Positions 24,045 through 35,200 of a DNA stretch of 64,000 nucleotides are shown here, one piece after another (the stretch's first letter is position 1; each line of letters begins with the position of its first letter). The stretch lies in the NCBI GenBank assembly GCA_005406025.1, contig BGZK01002065.1, positions 1 through 64,000 of the forward strand. The letters run 5' to 3'. The notes beneath the pieces are model-generated. The model was not told where the DNA came from. It did not search any database and was given only the letters and a program-made list of their open reading frames with translations. This stretch comes from Eumeta japonica. Taxonomy: Eukaryota; Arthropoda; Insecta; Lepidoptera; Psychidae. Both the position numbers and the translations under genes were made by a program.

Positions 24045-24130
24045 ATTTCGTAGTCAGGTTTCGGCTATTTGATTTTTTTTTCGTGTGAATTTTTTCCCTA
24101 TAATTTTGAAATAGAATGGCTGACCGCCAG
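24045..24130 (+). repeat. LTR-leader-like segment related to 18040-18115
   Basis: Shares GTAGTCRGG, a T-rich tract with TTTCGTGTGAA and RAATGGCT with the segment at 18040-18115, in the same orientation on the other side of the Gypsy element. Short and diverged. Confidence 0.3.
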
Positions 24131-24230
24131 CAGCTTAACAATAATGTTGACGCACCTTATGCAATATACACACGTAAATGGAACACAACAAAATCATAAT
24201 ATTAATACTTGTAATATTTTATCTGCTTTC

Positions 24231-24358
24231 TTGTTACTTTTTGAAAACTTTTTCCCATCCCAAGCCTAGTTGAATTTCTTTGTGATAATTTTCGTTGCAC
24301 AGATTCCATAAATGAGGTATTTTTCAATCTCCATAATAAAATATTCCATGTCTGCCAT
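24231..24358 (-). pseudogene. MADF-domain fragment (PIF/Harbinger-type companion protein?)
   Basis: On the minus strand a Met at 24358 begins MADMEYFIMEIEKYLIYGI, resembling the first helix of MADF domains (Myb/SANT-like modules common in PIF/Harbinger partners and in insect regulators). The later AW(D/E)..K motif and NKKADKI are split between frames. No transposase is recognisable next to it. Confidence 0.35.
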
Positions 24359-24429
24359 TTTGTTTCCCCTAATAAAGTTAAGACGCGTAGTACAACACGG
24401 CTTCCGCTAAACACTGATGAAAATTTATG

Positions 24430-25798
24430 GTAGTGTGTCGAGTCTCATATAAAATGTATAAAGAAAGCGCTTTCAGATGTTCTGATTAGTAAAGTTTTTG
24501 ATGTCTGATCAACGTACATCCAGAGCTCATCAGAAACGGACGTACGGCGTTAGGATTTTGATCGTATGCGGAATCTAAAATAAAATATGCACAAAATGCC
24601 TTTCGCCGGGTGTCGTTCACTGACAGAAAAATTCTTATACATACTATAAGAATTATTCTGGGCCAACCTTATTTTTAAGATGGAATTTTCGAGAGTAATA
24701 AATCTTGTTGTAAATGTGACTTATTTGTTCTAGATAATTTATTGATTTATTTTTATTCAAAGAATATTCTAGATAGCTAATCGAGATATATAAACAACGA
24801 AATTTGGGGCGGACTAGTGAGTTTTATTTCATGCGATCAGTATGTTCACAAGCGAAGTGCAATCAATTACAAGCGATCGAGTGGTTCTGTAGCAATTTAT
24901 ATTAACTCTGATATATACCCCTTCTGCTTTTTTTTGTTTTCGTCTGATCTCAATCCCAGAACGCCCATTAGGATCATATTATCATAACAATATAACATAA
25001 AAGATTATAACCAATACTAAGAATATCTTCAAGCTTTAATTTTTAATTTCCAAGTTTAAATCTAAAAATAAAATATCTATATCGTGTACTTAATCATCCC
25101 CTTTAATTCCATCGTGGACGGTTGTGTAAAATTGACTTAACCATACTTTTAACAATCTTCATTAATAAAAAGCGATCCAGGTGTCTCCACAAAATGTAAG
25201 AACAACTCTGGTTCTATATTGCTAAGGTACAATTATGGGGCTTTCAGATTTCACATTAACAATCGAAAAAGATTTATTTACGTTCATAAAATTATATTCT
25301 ATTCATTGAATATTGAGTGATGGTTAACAAATGGTTTGTTTCGTTTTTGGGTCATGTTAAGGAATGTAAACCATTGTAAATTGTTACCATAAAGTTCTAC
25401 TTTACTACAAAAAAACTTCTATTAATGCTGAACATCATTGTTTTTGTCTTGTAAAGGTGGTAATTAAGGTCAAAGTAAGTCAAATAACACTTGTACTTTT
25501 TGCACAATACTTGAATTCAAGGCATAATTTACAGAAAAAAATTAAAAGTAGACTGAATGTTTTATTTGAATGATCATGTTTGTTAGACATTAAATTGCTT
25601 TCTCTTTATAGATCAAAAGTAAAATTTAATGTTCAACAAATTTTTAACGAACAAGAAATACTAAAATGGTGTTCGATTGATTTTGTTAAAGTATCGTAAT
25701 TACAATTTCTAAAAGAATTGTTTAATGTCATTTTAACAATGCTATAGAGTTACTTAATGCCGAAGAATTATGCATACTACAAAAAATCGGTTTTATTG
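24430..25798. other. Unassigned AT-rich intergenic sequence
   Basis: No gene or repeat could be supported. A short GC-richer patch at 24530-24620 has a minus-strand open reading that I do not recognise. Confidence 0.5.
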
Positions 25799-26123
25799 AC
25801 GTGATAACGTCTTATAAATCGATGAACGCTGGCTGCACGCATGAAAAAGCATGACTCATTGTCACGTTCCGCCTGAGCTGAGCGTGCGAGCGAGAACGTG
25901 GAACGAGCGATCTTTCTTCCACTCCATCGGCCGATGCGTCCGAGTAGAAGAGAGACAGCGGCCGCACACAACCTACACGTGAACTGTTTTGTCAACTGTT
26001 TACAAAGTGAAAAGTTAATGTGCTTTCCATTGTTTTTTACAATTTCGGCAAGTGATAATAATTCAATTCAATTCATAAAAGTATGCACTTTTTCATCAAT
26101 GATTTCTTATGACGTTATCACGT
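25799..26123. mobile_element. MITE with 13-bp terminal inverted repeats
   Basis: ACGTGATAACGTC at 25799-25811 is repeated inverted at 26111-26123, with further similarity beyond (TTATAA against ATAAGA). The 325-bp unit has a GC-rich centre in strong contrast to the flanks, which creates spurious open frames on both strands. I recognise the end sequence as one that recurs in lepidopteran genomes but cannot name the family. No clear target duplication. Confidence 0.7.
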
Positions 26124-28320
26124 AAAATTATCGCTCGTAAACCGACTTTACAACCATTTTTTTTTGTAAAACTTCAAAAAACCTCTTACAAAACTGTCTA
26201 ATAATTATGTTGAGAACTAATATTTACCAAAATGTTTAATATTTGCCTGCCAAATTTGCAAATATGGTTGTAGATGGCTCAATGGCAGTAAAAATATAAT
26301 TAAAATAAAAGCTTAATTGAGAATATTATAAAGTCATGATTGTTAGTTTCAGTAAAACTAGTCTACATGTATTCCCTCTATTTTGAATATTTATAGTATA
26401 ACGTTCATTAGCAATTGATCAGCCATAACATGCTTTGTAGTAACAATGAAATAAATGGCATATTGAAATATATTTATTTCATGTCGTTATAGAGAAGTAC
26501 ATTGAAACATTAATTTTATGAATTACATCAATTTACGAAATAACAATAATAATGAAATAATAAAATCATTTTATATATCGGCCTTGTGATAACAATTACA
26601 ACTCATGTACTAGCTACATGCAATAAATCCACATTTATAGTTTATCATTATCTCATACAGCATCTCTGTGGTTGCACTGTAGCAATACTATTCCTACTCA
26701 TTAAGCATTTCTGCTAAAATCGCAGTTTTAATTTCTGTGGAATCGGTAAAGAGCTAACATTCGTCTGACTATAAAAGTATATAAATATTATTTTTGCTAA
26801 TGGATATGATAATATGAATGTAAAAGTCAGACAAAAAACTTTCGCTGTTCACAAAGGACAAAGGTGTCTTTTGTTCTTTTTGGTCAAAATTATAAGGAAA
26901 GGGGTCCATATGAATAGAACGTGGAAAGAGCGTTCAAAATGTTAGCATTAAGGGAAAATTTTTGTTATTTTACCGTTTCACGTCTGTATTCTGTGATAGC
27001 GCGCTATTTCATCGGTCGAGCCGGACCATTTTCGTGCTGTAGCTAAGTCGACCAGTCGACCGAAAAGTACCAAAAATTTTTAACATTATATTCAAAGAAT
27101 CATTAACTCGCGTACTCATTATTCGATTTAGTTTCGATTCAATGTAAAACAAATGTAGCGGAAAATATGTTGTATTGTAGCAGAAAAGTGAAGCGGGATG
27201 TTAATATTTAAAATACGAAGAAGGATGGATGAAAAAACACAAAATTAGAAATGTGATCTGGGATTAAAAAAATTGACTTACAATTCTATGATGATATATA
27301 TTATTTTAATAAATACCAATAAAACATTTTTATAAATTTATATTAATTACATAAAAATTTTGTATCTATTTTAATAATATACTATGTATTCAAATTTTAA
27401 CTATACTATTGTAAAAAAATAATCTGTAAAAATTATCTCTAAAATATATTTCATGACTCTTAAATCTATAATTTACTTAACAAAAAATCCAATGAAATAT
27501 CCGTTAATTTTAAGAAATAAAAGAGCACTGGTTTATGTTTTTTAATTAAAAATAAGTTTTTTTTTATCAATAATAACAAAAGTTTATAAGTATATACCAA
27601 AAATTCGTCAGAAATAAAAGTTTACCTATATTGCTGCAACGAAATACATATGAGCTTAAAAATCAAGACATTATCGATTTTTAATTAATTTTATTTCATA
27701 TGTGGGTGCAGCAGTAAAGGTTTAATTGTTTGTACAAGACTAGAGTAATAGGTTTGTATGTATGATATGTATTTATCACAATAACATATTAAAATTACAT
27801 AAAATATATGATATTATAAAGATATAGATCTATAATCCCTGTAATAAAAGATATGAACATTGTTGCAGATCTATTTTTAATAATAAAACCTAATTAAAAA
27901 TACTGCTCTAATTTCATTTCTTTTCTGACAGGAAACATAACAAAGTCATTAAAATATTACAACAATAAATTGTCTAACATAGTTTTTTGGTGAAAATCAT
28001 ATGCATTTTAAAAATACAGGAATTTTTAACCTAAAATAAAATTAAAGAAGTAAAAATTAATGCAATTAATTATACCACATTGATAATATAAAATCTTGGG
28101 GAGCTTGAAATAAACTTCTAACCCCACCATACTAAAATAAAAATAGCACTACTATAGCATTATTAACCCTATACCAACACAATTTAGTACTAAATTTTCA
28201 GGTATAAATATGACTCTCCAATTGCATTAAAAGATTTACTGTAGCTGATATAATAAAATTGTTTTTGGGGCCAAAAATTTTTATTTTCTTACTAAACATA
28301 ATTTTTAGTTCCCATTTTAT
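26124..28320. other. AT-rich intergenic sequence
   Basis: No coding potential, RNA gene or repeat that I can support on either strand, only AT-rich sequence between the MITE and the end of NAGK. Confidence 0.5.
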
Positions 28321-28327
28321 ATTTACT

Positions 28328-28640
28328 AGCGGTCACTCGGCCGCTTCGCTGGGCGTAAATTTATTTAAATGTAGCATTTTTTTTATTATTCAAATGTGCC
28401 CCCGGTTTCGCTCACGTAAAAGAAGAATGTATTCCTTCCTCTTCTATATCGGCCGATTTTTCTGTTAATTTTGATTGCGACCATGGTCCTGTTCTCGATC
28501 TCAAATCTGATTCCACTACCGGGTCCGGTCCCCGTCCCGCTCTCGAATCTAATATAGGTCTCGATACCGATCTTGGTATTCCCTTGGGCATTAATGGTAA
28601 AAAAACAAGTTTCTTTTTTTTTATATTATTGTTTAGTTAT
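28328..28640 (-). repeat. Dispersed insect repeat, fragment
   Basis: Begins ACTAGCGGTCACTCGGCCGC, the terminus typical of a repeat common in Lepidoptera, and runs into degenerate CTCGA(T/A)(A/C)CCGAT-like blocks also seen at 46380-46600 and 48690-48960. Orientation is opposite to the copy at 46010. Family not named. Confidence 0.4.
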
Positions 28641-29026
28641 TCTGCTATTCGGAGCGGAGACAAATCCAACAAATTAAAGATCATAAATATCTTCTTCAGT
28701 TCTAAATTGTGAAACTAACACGATTTTGTTTAATATATACATTCCTTATTGTCTGGTACTCTTTTTTGTCTATGGTATGCATAAAGTTTACATCATTTTT
28801 TGCACTTAGTTCTTTCAAGCAAAATATTAATCAATGTGCCTACTCGCTAAATAATTGTTCAACTTATTTTCCTAACACATCATACCTTAATCGAGATTGA
28901 GTTAGCAAGTTGATGTCAGAATGCAATAATCATATAATGTATAAAATTAAAAAACTTACAATATTCAATAACATGCTCTACACTATATCTTTGTGGGTGG
29001 AATTCTTTTGGATCATAAATAATGCA

Positions 29027-29206
29027 CTAGCAATGTTCAGCATGTCCGTTGACCGCCGGTGTAGATGACGGCCTATGCTCGTATAACACTTCACAATGTG
29101 CAGCGTCATCTCTAGGCAACACGCGGCCGGCGTGCTTGGCGCCCAGCCACGCTGCGCCCACGGCGCTGGAGACGCGCAATCGGACGAAATCTAGATCTAT
29201 ATCGAT
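29027..29206 (-). CDS. Nagk: NAGK exon 7 and stop
   Basis: A 180-bp exon after a TTTCAG acceptor, residues 290-348. It reads [20 protein letters not shown], the conserved C-terminal helix, and ends GHAEHC with TAG at 29027-29029. Confidence 0.95.
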   Translation of the reverse strand: MDIDLDFVRLRVSSAVGAAWLGAKHAGRVLPRDDAAHCEVLYEHRPSSTPAVNGHAEHC

Positions 29207-32200
29207 CTGAAACATAATGCATATATCTAAGTTATATTAAGAATTAAACAAAATCTATAAAACGAGTAATGTATAATTATGCAATGAATCATATTAATAA
29301 AAATGGGTATTGTGTACTCTGTTTTTTTAAGGATTATTATTTTTAATAATAAGAATAGATGATTTAAGTATTCTAGATGATAATTTTGTTTGTGTCGTTC
29401 ATTTACTTCACAAAACGCAGTACTAACCTTCCTCTCTATCAGAGTCTGAAGCATGCCCGGTTTCAATAATTCCCAGGAACGCCATACCGAACCGACGCAT
29501 ACTACTCTCAATGGGCGGAGTTCAGGATGGATACGAGGTGCTAGTGCGGCTACATGTGCGCCCAACTTCATTCCCGCCGCCTCAAATAGGTCCTGGCTAA
29601 GAGCGTCTCCATTACGTGCCAGTTCTGCCAACTTAATCGTTAAACCTGATAACAAAATTAAATTTTAGTAACTACGCAACATTTCAAAATTATCTAATAT
29701 TTTAAACTAATTTCCTACAACAAACTTGTAACCATTTGAAACTGTAATTTAGCTTATTATATTTTAAAATGTATTATACAATATATAATATAATATAAAT
29801 TAACAAAGACAAACACAACTTTCCTAAATATTACTGCCAAAGTCTATTGATGGATTGCATCAGCAAATTCACAGAAACAAAGTCTATTTTTATATCAAGA
29901 TGAGATCAGTACATACACATGCATTAGTCATTATAATCAGAACATACCCACGAACTACATAAATAGGTATCAAAGCGAAGGAAAACTGGAGAAACAGCTC
30001 TACACAGTTAAATTTTACAATGATGTATTTTATACAATACATTCACCTATTTTGAGGATAGTATATATAATAGCAAAATAAAAAAAAAAATCATAGTTAC
30101 TTACCCCATTTAAAAAAAAATTAAGAATATCATACTTTTTATTACTTAGAAATTATCGATCATCATGAAAAGTTTATTGAAATTTCTGTGTATGTGGCAA
30201 TTAATTATTAATAAATTATTATACTATCTTCTTTTATTTCAACCTATAAATTTAACAACAAAATGCTGCTTACCAGCGAAAGTGGACTTGTCGAAATGCT
30301 TGTAGCAATGGGGCAGCAAATCAGGTCTATCATCCATTCCGAAATGCTCTTTGGCCGTTGCCCAAACGGCTGTCAGATCATGAGGTGCTGTATCCAAGCC
30401 GTCTATATGGTCAAACACAGTCTTCACAGCCCGAAACGCAATCCAGTATGCTGGTTAAATAATGCCAATATAATATTTAATTATTGTTTAGCATGTAAAT
30501 ATTTATTATAATTCTTACTTTATCTATAACATTCTGTGTGAAAAACTTCAAATCATGATATTACTTATTATAATATTTAAATTAGACAAAAATTGTAGAA
30601 TAATTTATTAAATCCCTTATTAATTAAAATTTTTAAAATAAGTTTCATTTGGCCGTAAGATGAAAACTTTTAACATGACAAAACCCTTTTTCTTATGCAA
30701 TAAAAAGCACCTGGTGGTACTATTCAGTAGAGACCTATATGCGTCTAATAACAAATGAACTTATAATAAACAAATTTAAACATGTTTTTATTACACAAAA
30801 TATAAAAAAAATTCATTAATTTAGAATGAAATCATAAGCATTGGCAGGTAGATGACAAAAAGTTATTTGTCACTCATCAGACTGTCAACGAATCGTGAAT
30901 ACCATTAGTTACTTATAGATGGGTCTATTTGAGTAGAATGCATGGACTCACCACCGCCCTCGTCGCCCAGCAGGTAACCCCAGCCGCCGCATCCGAATTT
31001 CTGCCCGTCGGGATTCTGCAGGAGAGCGTTGGATCCCGTGCCTGAAACGCAAGAAATCCAAAATCAATTTACAAGCAGCTATTTGACCCGGAATACTCTA
31101 CCCATTTTGATTAGCAAACTGGTTGTTTTAAGGAAATCACTGCCATTTAATTAGCTACTAAAATATAAGAGTGAAATAAGTTAAAGGGCTAAAATAATTA
31201 CAAAATACATATCTGGGGCATAAGCTTTTAAGGTTAAAATTTATGTCAGGGATCAAAGTCGTGTATGATAGAAAAAAAAATAGGTTAACCCTGTAGGCCA
31301 ACCCTGAAACTTCCCGCTATTTTCGAGTTCAAAACACTTGAAAATATACGGGATTTGACGCGATTTTTTGAAAAATGAAAAATGGTTTGTTTCGATTTCT
31401 TTCGACAACGATTTCTCACAAACGAATCAACCGATTTTGACCCGGTTTGCGGCAATCGACGTGTTTTTAATAGGTTAAGAGCTGATTAGATTAGCTTGAT
31501 CGGTCAAGCCATTTTAAAGTTATTTTGAAAAAACTACTTTAAAAAAAAAATTTCTTAGTTTTTTGAAAATTTCTCAAAATCTACCCGTCCAAATCGACCC
31601 AAACTTTCAGGAAATTTAAGTTTGGTGAAATTCTTTTGGACGCCGTTTAGTGGGCTCGATTCGGTCAAGCCGTTTAAAAGTTAGAAGAGGTTTACATACA
31701 TCCACACATACACACACACACACACCCACACACACATCCACACAGACATACGGACATCATGTCAGGGATGATCAGGGAAGCTTCCTAGACCCTCAGAACG
31801 TCGAAATCTGATGAGAACTCGATTTTTGCAAAATGGGGTGAAACCAATAACTTCCCGAAGATTTTAGAAAATTTTCAATTTTCTAAGCGGGAAGTTAAAA
31901 ATGAATGTGGAGTCAATGCTGTGGAGATGCGATTTCGGCGTAATGTGTGTGGAGTGTCTCTGAAAGACAGACTGTAGGGACAGTGATGTCAGAGAATGGT
32001 GTGGTTTGAAAGAAGTAGTGACTCGAGTAGAAAGAGATATGTTGAGGTGGTTTGGCCACCCGGAAGGGATGAATTAAAGTAGACTGACGAAACAACTTTA
32101 TAGAGCGAATGTGTGCGATGTAAAGGTAGCTAAGGGTCGCCCTAGAAAGTCTAATGTAGACTGACTTGGTAGAACATTAAAAAAGGACTAAATTGTATCG

Positions 32201-35200
32201 TGTGAGGTGTTAATTCGCGGAAATCCATAGTAGACGCTTGCCTGCAACATGCAGCATACAACCCACCGCTGACCCTCGAATCTGCCTCTCCACTACGAAT
32301 CTCTATCCAAATGATTGAATATTGATTCCAGAGGATTGACAGATATCGAACACCTAAGCAAGTGTTATTTATTTTTATAATTATCTTATTCCGCTAACTG
32401 TTAAACTGTCAATTCTACGTACGTTTCATGCCAACCAGGCACATCCTCAGGAATTGCCGACAGTCACATCCACCAGGGTGCAAAGAGCGGTAAAACAAAG
32501 CTAGAGAATTGGCCTCTATAATCATTCACAAAAAATTCTTAACACAAAATAAAAAATTACAACGTTTAGTGATAGATCAAAATCAGTCTAATCACACTGA
32601 CAATTCGAACCAAAACAATAAAACTAATTGCTCCTTTTATCCGAGAATAAAAAAATTATCAAATATAAAACTTAACAAAAATGAAGAATCGCTTCTTAAT
32701 AAAGGAATAAAATATAATTTCATAAAAAAATCGAATAATAAAACGCGTAATGAGATACTGGCGATAGATACTGAAATATCTCTGCACAAAAGTAAATGTA
32801 ACGAGTCCATAAAATACAAAATTTCGGATTTAATAAAATTTAATAATAGTAGTACCATTTCGAACTATGTATACAATGTAGATCATAAAACGTTACTATC
32901 ACTAAAACAAAAAATATTGAAAGAAAATTTAGTTATTAGTAAAGCCGATAAAGGGAACGCTATTGTAATAATGAACAAGTCTGATTACAATAATAAAGTT
33001 AATAATATAATTAATAACGAAAAAGAATTTCAAAAATTAAAATATGATCCCACCAATAAATATATTGCGGAGGTTAAACAAAATTTATCGTCTTCTGAAT
33101 TTTTATTAAGTAAAGAATCAGAAAAAAGAAATTTGATACCGATGAATCCACAGGCCCCTACATTGTATGGTTTGCCAAAAGTACATAAAGAGGGTGAGCC
33201 GGTTCGTCCGGTGGTGCCGTATGTGCAGGCGCCAACATATAAACAAGCTAAATACATAAATGATATAATAAAAAGAAAAATTTCGTTCAACCCAAAATAT
33301 AGTTTGGTTAATAGTTTAGACCTGGTTAACAAAATTAAAGATATTGTCCTTCCAAACAATAGCAAATTAATCTCATTTGACGTAGACAGTTTATTCACTA
33401 ATGTTCCTTTTAGAAAATGCTTAACAATTATAAAAGATAAGTTAGATAAACAAAAACTACATCCAGGCGAGAAGGACGATATCTTAAAATTAGCATGATT
33501 GTACATGAATCAAAATTATTTCCGTTATAATAATCAATTTTATATACAAAAGGAAGGTTTAGCTATGGGTTTACCTTTAAGCCCTTTAATGGCCGAAATT
33601 TTTATGGATGAATTCGAAAATAAGCACCTAATAAACAATGATAATATCCTGTACTATTTTAGATATGTAGACGATATTATGTGTTGGCTGGGTAATTCAA
33701 TAGAATTAGATCTATTTCAAAATTATATTAATAGCATACACCCCAAAATTCAATTTAAACTAGAGGCAGAAACAAACAATTCTATAAATATTTTAGATTT
33801 GACCTTAACTAGAAAAAATAATAGACGAATTTAAAATACATAGAAAACCCACGTGCACAGATACGACAATACCCATTTCTTCTTGTCATCCATGGCAACA
33901 CAAATTGGCGGCTTATAAATCAATGATACATCGGTGATATATTCACCATACCCCTTAATAATCATAATTTCTCATTAGAATTAAATACCATTTACAGTAT
34001 AGCATTGGCAAACGGATATAGTAAAAAATGTATTGATGGACTCATTAATAAAAAACAAAAAGTATTATAAAGAAAAGTATCTATCTATCCAGCACAATCA
34101 AAAGAGGAAAAGAAATATATAGCTAGTTTGACATATTTTGGTACAATTTCGGAAAAAGTTTCAAGATTATTAAAAAAACATAATATTTATACGGCCTTTA
34201 AAACAAATAACAATTTGAAAACTTTATGTAACAATAAAGATAAATTACACAATAATAAAAAATCTGGAATTTATAAATTAACTTGTGATGACTGTAAATC
34301 GATATATATAGAACAAACCAGATGTTGTTTTGAAAAAAGATACAAATGACATATTTCGGCCTTTAGAAATAATAAATCAGACAGATCCCATTTTGCTAAA
34401 CATCTATTAGAAACCGGTCATAAGCTTAATAATGATCACAAATTCGATGTTTTGCATGTGTGTGAAAGGGTTACGTTTAAATGTTTTGGAATCCTTCGAA
34501 ATTTTAAAACATAAAGATAATAATAATATGCTCAACGACCAAATTGACGTTTATAAATCGCCATTATTGGACGCTTGCCTGTAACTATTTGGGTAATGTT
34601 GGTGATGGTTAGTCTGTGACATTTGATAGACATGTCTATCGGTGGTGGTCTGTGGCTGCCTTAAGAATGTTTTCGTCGCTCTTTGACCATTGCATGACAG
34701 CGGCCCGCTTAACGAGGTTGTGTTGGTTGTTTTAACGCTCCTTGCACCCTGGTGGATGTGACTGTCGGCAATTCCTGAGGATGTGCCTGGTTGGCATGAA
34801 ACGTACGTAGAATTGACAATTTAACAGTTAGCGGAATAAGATAATTATAAAAATAAATAACACTTGCTTAGGTGTTCGATATCTGTCAATCCTCTGGAAT
34901 CAATATTCAATCATTTGGATAGAGATTCGTAGTGGAGAGGCAGATTCGAGGGTCAGTGGTGGGTTGCATGCTGCATGTTGCAGGCAAGCGTCTACAAAGG
35001 ACTAAATTTTAAGCACTCGAAACCGACAAACTTGCATGAAAATATTAATGATATCAGTGAAGCAAGAGAAATATACAAAGATCGTACCCTGTGGAAATTT
35101 ATAGTCTCTGCCTGTAATACCCTTCTGGAAAATAGGCGTGAATCTAAATCATTATTATTACATTATGTCTTTGTCAATTTAATATTTTAATTGAAACCAG

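Larger units (their letters stand above)
32195..34995 (+). mobile_element. Penelope-like retroelement with inverted terminal repeats
   Basis: A complete-looking insertion of 2.8 kb. Terminal repeats of 269 bp (32230-32498 and 34727-34995) are inverted copies of each other, as known for some Penelope insertions. A 35-bp extension (32195-32229) lies outside the left repeat. Outside that, AAAGGACTAAATT is found at 32182-32194 and 34996-35008, a 13-bp target duplication. Inside are RT and GIY-YIG coding regions on the plus strand. Each terminal repeat carries a hammerhead ribozyme. The host site is an RTE LINE inside NAGK intron 3. Confidence 0.93.

Noticed and set aside
25777..26125. Overlapping open frames on both strands
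   Set aside because: They arise from the GC-rich centre of a MITE and match no family.
33030..33506. Minus-strand frame of 158 codons
   Set aside because: Shadow of the Penelope RT reading frame.
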